From an uncultured Clostridia bacterium (GTDB taxonomy: Bacteria; Bacillota; Clostridia; Christensenellales; Aristaeellaceae): a stretch of 5,342 nt of DNA. A program made the translations under genes and the position numbers. The stretch is taken from NCBI GenBank assembly GCA_946626395.1, contig CAMOUF010000093.1:1-5342 (forward strand). Direction: 5' to 3'. Positions 1-5,342 of this stretch are shown here, one piece after another; within the stretch, counting starts at the first letter, position 1; every line of letters starts with the position of its first letter. The notes beneath the pieces were generated by a model. The model was given only the letters and a program-made list of their open reading frames with translations. It was not told the DNA's origin and did not search any database.

Positions 1-2
1 CC

Positions 3-983
3 CTCCCCATCGGCGGCGGCAAGGGCGGCAGCGACTTTGACCCCAAGGGCAAGAGCGACAATGAAGTGAAGCGCATCTGCCAGAGCTTCATGACGGAGCT
101 GTTCAAATACATCGGCGCGGACGAGGACGTGCCCGCCGGCGACATCGGCGTAGGCGCCCGGGAAATCGGCTTCCTGTACGGCCAGTACAAACGAATCACC
201 GGCCTGTACGAAGGCGTGCTCACCGGCAAGGGCCTGTCCTATGGCGGTTCTCTGGCCCGGAAGGAAGCTACCGGCTTTGGCCTGTGCTATCTGACCAACG
301 CCATGCTGAAAAAACACGGCACCTCCTTTGAAGGCAAGACCGTGGTGGTTTCCGGCAGCGGCAACGTGGCCATCTACGCGGCCCAGAAAGCCACTGAGCT
401 GGGCGCGAAGGTGGTCGCCATGAGCGACAGCAACGGCTATGTGTACGACGCCAACGGCATCAACCTGGCCGTAGTAAAGCAGATCAAGGAAGTGGAGCGC
501 GGCCGCATCAAGGAATACGCCGCCCGGGTTCCCGGCAGCGTGTACACCGAAGGCTTCCGGGGCATCTGGACCGTGAAGTGCGACATCGCCCTGCCCTGCG
601 CCACCCAGAACGAGCTGAACGAAGAAGGCGCGAAAGCCCTGATCGCCAATGGCGTTTATGCCGTGGCCGAAGGCGCCAACATGCCTACCACCTATGAAGC
701 CACTCTGGCCCTGCAGCAGGCGGGCGTGCTGTTTGCCCCCGGCAAGGCGGCCAACGCCGGCGGCGTAGCCACCTCCGCTCTGGAAATGAGCCAGAACAGC
801 CAGCGCCTCTCCTGGACCTTCGACGAGGTGGACGCCAAGCTCAAGGGCATCATGGAAAACATCTTCGCCAACATCGACGCCGCCGCTAAGGAATACGGCG
901 CGGAGGACAACTATGTGGTGGGCGCGAACATCGCGGGCTTCCTGAAGGTAGCCGACGCCATGCTGGCCCATGGCTGCGTGTAA
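3..983 (+). CDS. gdhA: NADP-specific glutamate dehydrogenase, C-terminal part (5' end outside window)
   Basis: This is a hexameric cytosolic glutamate dehydrogenase that interconverts 2-oxoglutarate plus ammonia and glutamate. The reading frame is open from the left edge and gives 326 residues. The family is normally about 445-450 residues, so roughly 120 N-terminal residues are missing. Residues 2-12 read PIGGGKGGSDF, the family active-site segment. Its lysine (residue 7) matches the catalytic Lys125 of the Clostridium symbiosum enzyme, and Asp47 in VPAGD matches Asp165. The Rossmann nucleotide-binding loop GSGNVA is at 118-123 and is followed by SDS at 141-143. Both resemble E. coli GdhA (GSGNVA, SDS) rather than the NAD enzyme of C. 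symbiosum (GFGNVA, SGP), so I infer NADP(H) use and a biosynthetic, ammonia-assimilating role. PCATQNEL, EGANMPTT and GKAANAGGVATS are also intact. The GTG at position 66 is internal, because homology continues upstream of it. A hairpin terminator follows the TAA stop. Confidence 0.96.
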   Translation, partial: LPIGGGKGGSDFDPKGKSDNEVKRICQSFMTELFKYIGADEDVPAGDIGVGAREIGFLYGQYKRITGLYEGVLTGKGLSYGGSLARKEATGFGLCYLTNAMLKKHGTSFEGKTVVVSGSGNVAIYAAQKATELGAKVVAMSDSNGYVYDANGINLAVVKQIKEVERGRIKEYAARVPGSVYTEGFRGIWTVKCDIALPCATQNELNEEGAKALIANGVYAVAEGANMPTTYEATLALQQAGVLFAPGKAANAGGVATSALEMSQNSQRLSWTFDEVDAKLKGIMENIFANIDAAAKEYGAEDNYVVGANIAGFLKVADAMLAHGCV

Positions 984-1017
984 GACAAGACCGTCAAAAA
1001 AGATTTTGATCATCTGT

Positions 1018-1052
1018 GCGGGCTCTCTCCTGAAGAGGGCCCGCCCTTGTTT
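1018..1052 (+). terminator. Rho-independent terminator after gdhA
   Basis: An 11-bp GC-rich stem (1018-1028 with 1034-1044, one G-U pair) closes a 5-nt loop and is followed two bases later by TTGTTT. It begins 35 nt after the gdhA stop codon. It lies between gdhA and the thioesterase and ends only about 10 nt before the thioesterase ribosome binding site. The two genes are therefore probably only weakly cotranscribed, or the hairpin acts as an attenuator. The T tract is interrupted, so termination may be partial. Confidence 0.75.
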
Positions 1053-1062
1053 ACGGATAGAA

Positions 1063-1067
1063 GGAGG
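1063..1067 (+). promoter_or_regulatory. Ribosome binding site that fixes the TTG start of the thioesterase
   Basis: A perfect GGAGG (inside AAGGAGGG) lies 8 nt upstream of the TTG at 1076. No ATG or GTG in this frame has a comparable site, so the TTG start is well supported. Confidence 0.85.
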
Positions 1068-1075
1068 GTCCTTTC

Positions 1076-1492
1076 TTGAACCCCTACGTTCGCAAAGTGC
1101 AGTATTACGAAACCGACCAAATGGGCATCACCCATCACGCCAATTACGTTCGCTGGATGGAGGAAGCCCGCATCGACCTGATGGAGCAAATGGGCTATCC
1201 CTATGGGGACATGGAAAAAAGGGGCGTGGTGTCGCCGGTAACGAACATCCAATGCAAATACCTGCGCCCCACCACCTTTGGGGATACGGTGGAAATCACC
1301 GTATCCGTCAAGGAGTTTAACGGCGTGGTGCTGACCTTAAGCTATGCGGGCAAAAAGCAAGACGCGGAAGAAAACGCCTTTACCGCCGAATCCCAGCACG
1401 TTTTTCTGGATAAATCGGGCCGGTTCATCCGCATGAAGCGGGAGCAGCCCGATTTCTGCGCCGCGCTGGAAGCGCAAATGAACGCCCAGTAA
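1076..1492 (+). CDS. Acyl-CoA thioesterase, YbgC/FadM-like hotdog fold (4HBT family)
   Basis: The protein has 138 residues, the usual size for single-domain 4-hydroxybenzoyl-CoA thioesterase-like proteins (E. coli YbgC is about 134). It should be a soluble cytosolic oligomer that hydrolyses acyl-CoA, or possibly acyl-ACP, thioesters. The exact acyl substrate cannot be read from sequence. The N-terminal YYETDQMGITHHANYVRWMEEAR (residues 10-32) is the family signature. Asp14 is the expected catalytic aspartate, and His20/His21 with Asn23-Tyr24 lie at the start of the central hotdog helix. The strand region KYLRPTTFGDTVEI (61-74) is also typical, with the conserved Y-x-x-P and a G-D turn. No signal peptide or membrane segment is seen. 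The start is TTG with a GGAGG site 8 nt upstream. It lies 92 nt after gdhA, with a terminator hairpin between them, and has its own downstream terminator, so it may be a separate transcription unit, although I see no convincing promoter in the short gap. No neighbour reveals its pathway. Confidence 0.9.
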   Translation: MNPYVRKVQYYETDQMGITHHANYVRWMEEARIDLMEQMGYPYGDMEKRGVVSPVTNIQCKYLRPTTFGDTVEITVSVKEFNGVVLTLSYAGKKQDAEENAFTAESQHVFLDKSGRFIRMKREQPDFCAALEAQMNAQ

Positions 1493-1515
1493 GAAAATCG
1501 AATTACAGAAAACAG

Positions 1516-1552
1516 GGAGCCGCCCTTTGCAGCAAAGAGCGGCTCCATTTTA
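1516..1552 (+). terminator. Rho-independent terminator after the thioesterase gene
   Basis: An 8-bp perfect stem GGAGCCGC/GCGGCTCC (1516-1523 with 1539-1546) is capped by a second helix CTTTG/CAAAG (1525-1529 with 1533-1537). It is followed by ATTTTAT. It starts 24 nt after the TAA stop at 1490-1492. Confidence 0.85.
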
Positions 1553-1555
1553 TCC

Positions 1556-1778
1556 TTAAGTAAAGAATGATCAATTCAAAACATTTTATACGATTGCTGG
1601 CTGGGTGACTTGTAGGGGCGGATATCATCCGCCCGCCCAATCGAATCGTTTTGAGTGCTTATTTTTCCAGCATTCGTAATGCATGAAACGGCGGGCGGAT
1701 AATATCTGCCCCTACCTTTTGTCCGTTTCCTACATTGTATCTTTATGAGTGATTATGAATTGATCAGTACTTACTTAA
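1556..1778. repeat. Nested inverted-repeat (MITE-like) palindromic element, about 223 bp
   Basis: The outer arms are 1556-1578 and 1756-1778. They are complementary over 23 bp with three mismatches (TTAAGTAA, four variable bases, TGATCAATTCA) and both end in TTAA. Inside them, 1612-1637 and 1690-1715 form a second inverted pair, matching at 24 of 26 positions. Each inner arm is itself a small hairpin: GGGCGGAT-ATC-ATCCGCCC at 1616-1634, and GGGCGGAT-AAT-ATCTGCCC at 1693-1711 with one G-U pair. There is no coding capacity, so any mobility would need a transposase supplied elsewhere. It sits in the spacer between convergent genes. From memory, similar GTAGGGGCGGAT-type palindromes recur in gut Clostridia genomes, but I could not search. 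It could instead be a REP/ERIC-like extragenic palindrome with no transposition history. Confidence 0.7.
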
Positions 1779-1786
1779 CAGTTAAA

Positions 1787-1883
1787 AGTTCAAAAGAGTG
1801 CAGAGCGTATAGCCGGACATAACCAACGAATTCAGACTTGGAACTGTTAAAATGTCTGAGCTCTGATCGTTTCGCTTTGAACT
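1787..1883. repeat. Fold-back sequence with three nested short inverted repeats
   Basis: Three perfect complementary pairs are nested in order: AGTTCAAA 1787-1794 with TTTGAACT 1876-1883, CAGAGC 1801-1806 with GCTCTG 1860-1865, and TCAGAC 1832-1837 with GTCTGA 1854-1859. The arms are short and separated by unpaired stretches. The structure is modest and may be a decayed palindromic repeat, or a 3' structure of the permease transcript, which runs into it on the minus strand. There is no open reading frame of note here. Confidence 0.4.
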
Positions 1884-1893
1884 CTTATTTCCC

Positions 1894-1921
1894 TATTGCC
1901 TATTGACTAATGCCTATTGCC
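1894..1921. repeat. Four-copy 7-bp tandem repeat
   Basis: Units TATTGCC, TATTGAC, TAATGCC and TATTGCC follow each other without gaps. The perfect palindrome CTGATCAG (1921-1928) comes next, sharing the last C. It lies about 27 nt beyond the permease stop codon. No function is evident. Confidence 0.6.
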
Positions 1922-1948
1922 TGATCAGTTTCCTGACAGCAGCAGCGG

Positions 1949-3610
1949 TCATCCCTGGCAGTAATACTTGTCGGTGGCTTTCATCAGGCCCTGATAGCTC
2001 AGGAAGCAGCCCAGGCCCAGCAGAACCACCATGACAGCAAAGTACAGATACACGTTGATACCCAAATGATACAGCAGCACGGTCAGGCCCGCCAAAGCGA
2101 TCAGGATGGCCCAGCCGATGAACATGGCAATGGCGGCGCCGAAATTCTGCTTCATCGCTTCCTGCTCGGTGACCCAGTCCAGCCTGGGATGCTTCACGTC
2201 CCGGGCCAGGGAAAGGCAGGAGGTGATAAAGGTATACAGGGCGCACAGGACAAACGCCATGACGGCAGACAGCTTGAAGGCGGGCAACAGGATCATGATG
2301 GCCACAACAGCCAGCAGCACGCCCGCAACGGACAGGATATAGCCCACCGTCAGCTTGGAAAAAATGATGGTCCGGGCGCTCACGGGCAGGGCGTTCATGA
2401 AGTCGTGGCCCTTTCCTTCCCGGGAAACGGAGGTGGAAAGCGCCGGGTTCAGCCCGGCCATATAGGCCATCACAGCCGCCAGGATAGGCAGCACAATATC
2501 GGAATTGACGGAGCCCAGTACCTGCTGTAAATCCCGCCCGTCATCCATTTGGCGGTTGAACACAAAGTACATCATGACCACCATGAACGCCGGCATGAAC
2601 GCTGTGGGGAAGCTGTTGGTGGCATAGGAGGGCACCCGCAAAAGCTGCCTCAGCTCCCGCTGGCACAGGGTCTTGAAGGCGGAACCGGAAGCAAACGAAG
2701 CGCCTTTCGTGCCGCCTTTTTTGACGGGCTCCGAGGGCGTTTCAGCCTGCAGCAGGCTCAGCTTTTGATACACCAGGCCGATGATTCCCACGGCCAGGGC
2801 CATGGCCGCGGCGCAGGACGCCAGGAATAAAAGCAGCATGCCCCAATTGCCCAGAATGCCCTTGGCCGCCCAGCCCGCGGGGGGGAACATCCGGGTCATA
2901 GACTGGATGCGGACGGTGTTGCTTTCCATGAACTTGGTCAGCATATCCTGGGCTTCTCCGCCGCCGCTGACCGCGCCCATATTGAAGGCCAGGAACATAT
3001 ACGCCGCCAGGAACACAATGCCGCTGACAGTGGCTACGGTGTCCCGGTGCTTCCAGAGAGAAGAGAAATGAATGAGCAGGGTGGAAATGAAGGTGACGAT
3101 CACAACGGGCAGCACCGGCGCGCCCAGAGCCGCCAGCAGCGCCCGCAGGTAAAACAGCGGGTCAGCGCCTACCTTCACGCCATAGAGGATGGAAGCGGGC
3201 AGGATGATGACCAGGCTGATGCCCGTTTCGCTGATCCATACTTGGGTCAGCTTGGCGGCCAGCACCGTGCGGGGCTTGACCGGCAGGGCCGCCACGAACG
3301 CTGAATCCCGGCCAAAGTACAATGAGCTCATGATGAAGAAAAAGCTCATGATCAGCGTGCCCAGCATAGTCAGCGTCACCGCCATGGACAGCAGCAGATC
3401 GGGCATCCCCATCCGGATCAGCACGTCTAAAATCGTTTTTTCCGTAAGGAACAGGAACACGCCCAGATAAATGATCAGGACGATCACGCCCAGGGTCTTG
3501 GCCACAGAGCGGCCTCTGTTCCGCTTGAATTCGCTTTTCAGGTTCCGAGGCTTCAGGTCGGCATAGCGGGAGAGCAATTGCAGTTTCAGCAGCGCGAAAA
3601 AGCTCGTCAT
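1949..3610 (-). CDS. ABC-2-type exporter permease with two homologous six-segment halves
   Basis: This is an integral membrane protein of 553 residues and the likely partner of the ATPase encoded just upstream. I count about twelve hydrophobic segments, near residues 39-56, 72-98, 129-145, 158-182, 193-213, 256-282, 335-352, 371-391, 419-443, 446-466, 487-512 and 516-538. A hydrophilic linker rich in Lys, Gly and Ser (about 288-315) separates the halves. The halves share a motif: F-V-A-ALPVKPRT followed by AKLT at 105-122, and F-M-N-ALPVSART followed by SKLT at 404-421. This points to an internal duplication and fits large exporter permeases of the ABC_export type. The substrate is unknown. 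The frame stays open upstream to 3745, but the start chosen is the ATG at 3610-3608. It overlaps the ATPase stop codon as ATGA, has GGAGG at 3620-3624, and begins a normal amphipathic N-terminus (MTSFFALLKL). The extra 45 upstream residues would be Arg/Gly/Pro-rich shadow translation of the ATPase gene. Confidence 0.88.
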   Translation of the reverse strand: MTSFFALLKLQLLSRYADLKPRNLKSEFKRNRGRSVAKTLGVIVLIIYLGVFLFLTEKTILDVLIRMGMPDLLLSMAVTLTMLGTLIMSFFFIMSSLYFGRDSAFVAALPVKPRTVLAAKLTQVWISETGISLVIILPASILYGVKVGADPLFYLRALLAALGAPVLPVVIVTFISTLLIHFSSLWKHRDTVATVSGIVFLAAYMFLAFNMGAVSGGGEAQDMLTKFMESNTVRIQSMTRMFPPAGWAAKGILGNWGMLLLFLASCAAAMALAVGIIGLVYQKLSLLQAETPSEPVKKGGTKGASFASGSAFKTLCQRELRQLLRVPSYATNSFPTAFMPAFMVVMMYFVFNRQMDDGRDLQQVLGSVNSDIVLPILAAVMAYMAGLNPALSTSVSREGKGHDFMNALPVSARTIIFSKLTVGYILSVAGVLLAVVAIMILLPAFKLSAVMAFVLCALYTFITSCLSLARDVKHPRLDWVTEQEAMKQNFGAAIAMFIGWAILIALAGLTVLLYHLGINVYLYFAVMVVLLGLGCFLSYQGLMKATDKYYCQG

Positions 3611-4344
3611 GCGTCCTCGCCTCCATCGTCGGTCAGCTCCAGGAACAGTTCTTCCAGGCTGGCCCCCACTTCGCCGGAGCGCAGCTCTTCCAGGGTGCCC
3701 TGGGCCGCCAGGCTGCCGTGAGCAATCACGCCGATGCGGGTGCACAGCTTTTCAGCCACCTCCAGCACATGGGTGGAGAAGAACACGGTGTTGCCCGCAT
3801 TGCAGTGGCGAATCATTTCTTCCTTGAGCAAGTGCGCCGCCCGTGGGTCCAGGCCGCCCAGAGGCTCATCCAGAATCCACACGGGGGGATTATGGATCAG
3901 CGCGCCGATCACCACCAGCTTTTGCTTCATGCCCTTGGAATAGGAGCGGATCTGGTTGTTCACCGCGTCCTCCAGAGAGAAAATATTCAGGTATTTTTCA
4001 ATGTGTTCCTTCCGCTGGGCCGCGCCCACCTGGTAAATATCCGCCATGAAATTCAGATATTCCAGGCCGGTGAGCCGGTCGTACAGGTCGTTGCCGTCGG
4101 GCACGAAGCCGATGCGGCGCTGGGCCTCCAGCCGGTCGCTGTCCAGGGGACGTCCGGCGATAATGATGCTGCCCTGATCGGGCTTCAGAATGCCGGTCAT
4201 CATTTTGATGGTGGTGGTTTTGCCCGCGCCGTTGGGGCCGATGAACCCGAACAGTTCGCCCCCGTCCACGTGCAGCGTCAGGTCGTCCACTGCCTTTTTC
4301 CCGTTTTTCGCATAGGTTTTTGTTATATGCTGCAAATCAATCAT
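3607..4344 (-). CDS. ABC transporter ATP-binding protein of an ABC-2-type exporter
   Basis: This is a 245-residue cytosolic nucleotide-binding subunit expected to power the permease encoded immediately downstream. Walker A GPNGAGKT is at 36-43, the signature SKGMKQ (replacing LSGGQ) at 136-141, and Walker B VWILDEP at 155-161 with catalytic Glu160. The D-loop GGLD is at 163-166 and the switch histidine is His192 (STH). The usual Q-loop glutamine is absent: residues 79-86 read GFVPDGND, with Asp at the expected place. From memory, P-E/P-D variants are common in this BcrA/CcmA-like exporter branch, so this is not evidence of inactivation. A short acidic tail (DDGGEDA) ends the protein. The ATG at 4344-4342 follows a GGGAGGGAG purine run (4352-4360). 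The stop codon overlaps the permease start by 4 nt, implying translational coupling. The exported substrate cannot be inferred; lipids, peptides or antimicrobials are typical for such pairs. Confidence 0.95.
   Translation of the reverse strand: MIDLQHITKTYAKNGKKAVDDLTLHVDGGELFGFIGPNGAGKTTTIKMMTGILKPDQGSIIIAGRPLDSDRLEAQRRIGFVPDGNDLYDRLTGLEYLNFMADIYQVGAAQRKEHIEKYLNIFSLEDAVNNQIRSYSKGMKQKLVVIGALIHNPPVWILDEPLGGLDPRAAHLLKEEMIRHCNAGNTVFFSTHVLEVAEKLCTRIGVIAHGSLAAQGTLEELRSGEVGASLEELFLELTDDGGEDA
3620..3624 (-). promoter_or_regulatory. Ribosome binding site for the permease, inside the ATPase gene
   Basis: GGAGG on the minus strand lies 9 nt before the permease ATG at 3610. Together with the ATGA stop/start overlap it decides the start among several in-frame possibilities and indicates coupled translation. 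Confidence 0.75.
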
Positions 4345-4379
4345 GGCTGATCTCCCTCCCGGTTCTGCTTGATGTGCTT

Positions 4380-4408
4380 ATCATATCAGCGCGGCTGGCT
4401 TTCCGCAA
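4380..4408 (-). promoter_or_regulatory. Candidate sigma-70/sigma-A promoter of the ABC exporter operon
   Basis: On the minus strand, TTGCGG (4408-4403) is separated by 17 nt from TATGAT (4385-4380). The -10 hexamer matches the consensus at five of six positions and carries the extended TG motif one base upstream (TGATATGAT). The -35 matches only at TTG. It ends about 35 nt before the ATPase ATG, leaving room for the ribosome binding site at 4352-4360. The assignment rests on pattern match only. Confidence 0.5.
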
Positions 4409-4509
4409 GTGGATTTCGCTGAAAAATACATTTTTGCGTCTGTTTTGACAACAACTTTGAATCGGTCCCTAAAAAACGCATAAAAAACGGTTCAATGCAA
4501 AAATTTATT

Positions 4510-4746
4510 GGGGGAGCCTCTCTTTGGAATAGCTTCGCGTGGCCTGCGCTTCGCTTGCCCATGCTCCTTTCACCATGACACATGGCGTGTAACGCGCCAG
4601 TCGTCCCTTCGGGCCGTCTGGCTATAAGAGAGGTTCCCCCCAGGTCCGCAGCCTCAATAGTCGCAACTCCGCTTCATGCGGAGCTTGCTCCTTTTCGGCT
4701 GATCTCAGCGCGGACAGGACTTCCACTACTGGCGGCTGTCCGCGCT
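4510..4746 (-). ncRNA. Candidate structured noncoding RNA (or structured repeat), class not identified
   Basis: This gene-free stretch carries many complementary arms. A closing helix pairs 4626-4640 with 4510-4524 (14 of 15 positions). It continues inward as ATAGC/GCTAT (4529-4533 with 4621-4625). Inside are GCCAG/CTGGC (4596-4600 with 4618-4622; it shares two bases with the preceding helix) capped by CCC/GGG (4605-4607 with 4611-4613), and CCATG/CATGG (4573-4577 with 4581-4585). Further along are CTCCGC/GCGGAG (4667-4672 with 4678-4683) and a perfect 11-bp helix (4707-4717 with 4736-4746). I favour the minus strand because its 3' side runs into AATAAATTTTT and two T6 tracts (4503-4471), and because both flanking genes are on that strand. 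No strong promoter is visible; TATCAT near 4786 lacks a good -35. The size, about 200-240 nt, and clostridial setting make the raiA-motif RNA the first class to test, but I cannot confirm it. A non-autonomous mobile repeat is the main alternative. Confidence 0.45.
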
Positions 4747-4866
4747 TCGTCCCCCTTCGAGAAAGCAATCAAGGAAATGATAGACGGCGTTAATCCCTTT
4801 CCTATGCTTTATGGAGGAAAGAACCATAGATGGATTGATATCCCCACAAGATTATGTATTTAACCT

Positions 4867-4895
4867 AAAAAAACGGAAGGGGCAAGCCCCTTCCG
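4867..4895 (-). terminator. Rho-independent terminator after the sugar-import ATPase gene
   Basis: On the minus strand, CCGGAAGGGG-type arms (4886-4895 with 4874-4883) form a near-perfect hairpin with a CTTG loop. Seven T residues (4873-4867) follow immediately. It starts about 22 nt after the stop codon at 4919-4917. This is a textbook intrinsic terminator that ends the transcript before the structured region. Confidence 0.92.
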
Positions 4896-4916
4896 GCGGA
4901 AAAACGTTTTGAAGGA

Positions 4917-5342
4917 TCAGCGGTTGAGGATGGTTTCTTCGGTGTCCTTGTCGAAGAAGTGCAGGCGGGTGGTGTCCAGGGCCACTTCCACTTCGTCACC
5001 GGCGCGGGTCTTGGTGCGGGGATCAACGCGGGCAATGACGTTTTCGGCCTTGCCGGAGGTGGAGAAGTACAGATAGGTTTCGGAGCCCATCAATTCAGTC
5101 ACTTCTACCTTGACCTTCATCTTGGCATCCTGATGCTCAGCCACGAATTCGGGATCGTCATCGATGTTTTCAGGACGGATGCCCATGGTGACTTCCTTGC
5201 CGATGTAGGATTCATCCTTCAGCTTCGCGATCTTGTCCTGGGGAACGACGATCTTGTTGTCGCCGAACACGGCCACGATCTTGCCATCTTCCTTCTGGAG
5301 ACGCACATCGAAGAAGTTCATCTGGGGAGATCCGATGAAGCC
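4917..5342 (-). CDS. ugpC: MalK/UgpC/MsmX-type sugar ABC importer ATPase, C-terminal regulatory domain (N-terminus outside window)
   Basis: The frame is open to the right edge and gives 141 residues ending ETILNR. Full family members have about 360-380 residues, so the catalytic ATPase core (Walker A, signature, Walker B) lies outside the window. What remains begins GFIGSPQMNFF, the diagnostic junction between the nucleotide-binding domain and the OB/TOBE regulatory domain of MalK-like proteins. It continues with GIRPENI (about residues 55-61) and VTELMGSETYLYF (about 81-93), both characteristic. These proteins energise carbohydrate importers (CUT1 class), and in Firmicutes one MsmX/MsmK-like ATPase often serves several importers. 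The symbol is a family label: sequence here cannot distinguish glycerol-3-phosphate, maltodextrin or multi-sugar use. The ATG at 5321 is internal (the QMNFF Met), because the conserved GFIGSPQ precedes it. A strong terminator follows, so this is the last gene of its transcript. Confidence 0.93.
   Translation of the reverse strand, partial: GFIGSPQMNFFDVRLQKEDGKIVAVFGDNKIVVPQDKIAKLKDESYIGKEVTMGIRPENIDDDPEFVAEHQDAKMKVKVEVTELMGSETYLYFSTSGKAENVIARVDPRTKTRAGDEVEVALDTTRLHFFDKDTEETILNR

Noticed and set aside
970..1320. Plus-strand 116-codon frame overlapping gdhA's end and the thioesterase
   Set aside because: It spans the terminator hairpin and runs out of frame through the clearly recognisable thioesterase. 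It is a shadow frame.
1612..1715. CRISPR array
   Set aside because: The two similar blocks are in inverted, not direct, orientation. There are only two, with no regular spacers and no cas genes in the window.
3611..3745. N-terminal extension of the permease to 3745
   Set aside because: The extra 45 residues are Arg/Gly/Pro-rich and lie within the ATPase gene in another frame. The ATG at 3610 has a ribosome binding site and a stop/start overlap.
4444..4449. TTGACA as a plus-strand -35 promoter element
   Set aside because: No acceptable -10 hexamer lies 16-18 nt downstream, and no plausible plus-strand gene follows.
4386..4583. Minus-strand 65-codon open frame as a gene
   Set aside because: It has no ribosome binding site, begins in the hairpin region, crosses A/T tracts and overlaps the candidate exporter promoter. 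The composition gives no sign of coding.
4510..4746. RNase P RNA, SRP RNA, tmRNA, 6S RNA or T-box leader
   Set aside because: I looked for their hallmark sequences (for example the GAGGAAAGUCC core of RNase P and the GGUGGNACCGCG T-box motif) and saw none.
4582..4863. Plus-strand 93-codon open frame as a gene
   Set aside because: There is no Shine-Dalgarno sequence before the ATG, it is unusually rich in Ala, Arg and Pro with no recognisable domain, and it lies over inverted repeats that explain the sequence better.

Overview
The window looks like a chromosomal segment from a moderately GC-rich, probably gut-associated member of the Clostridia (Firmicutes). The evidence is strong AGGAGG-type ribosome binding sites, a TTG start, G/C-rich third codon positions beside clearly AT-richer spacers, a MalK/MsmX-type sugar-import ATPase, and palindromic intergenic repeats of a kind I associate with gut Clostridia. 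The taxonomic call is inference; no rRNA or lineage marker is present.

Layout, left to right. (1) Positions 3-983 (+) hold the C-terminal three quarters of an NADP-type glutamate dehydrogenase (gdhA), cut by the window edge. A hairpin terminator follows at 1018-1052. (2) Positions 1076-1492 (+) encode a small hotdog-fold acyl-CoA thioesterase of the YbgC/FadM type, also followed by a hairpin terminator (1516-1552). (3) Positions 1553-1948 carry no gene. They hold a nested inverted-repeat, MITE-like element (1556-1778), a smaller fold-back sequence (1787-1883) and a short 7-bp tandem repeat (1894-1921). (4) On the minus strand, 4344 down to 1949, lies a two-gene ABC exporter operon: an ATPase (3607-4344) and a twelve-segment permease (1949-3610). 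They overlap by 4 nt (ATGA), and a plausible promoter sits just upstream at 4380-4408. (5) Positions 4410-4866 have no credible protein gene. On the minus strand, 4510-4746 shows many nested complementary arms and reads as a structured noncoding RNA or structured repeat. (6) Positions 4917-5342 (-) hold the C-terminal regulatory part of a MalK/UgpC/MsmX-type sugar ABC importer ATPase, followed by a strong terminator (4867-4895).

The genes do not form one pathway. Glutamate dehydrogenase serves ammonia assimilation, the thioesterase hydrolyses acyl-CoA, and two unrelated ABC systems (one export, one import) follow on the other strand. The exporter pair is the only clear operon. The least explained parts are the structured stretch at 4510-4746 and the palindromic element at 1556-1778.
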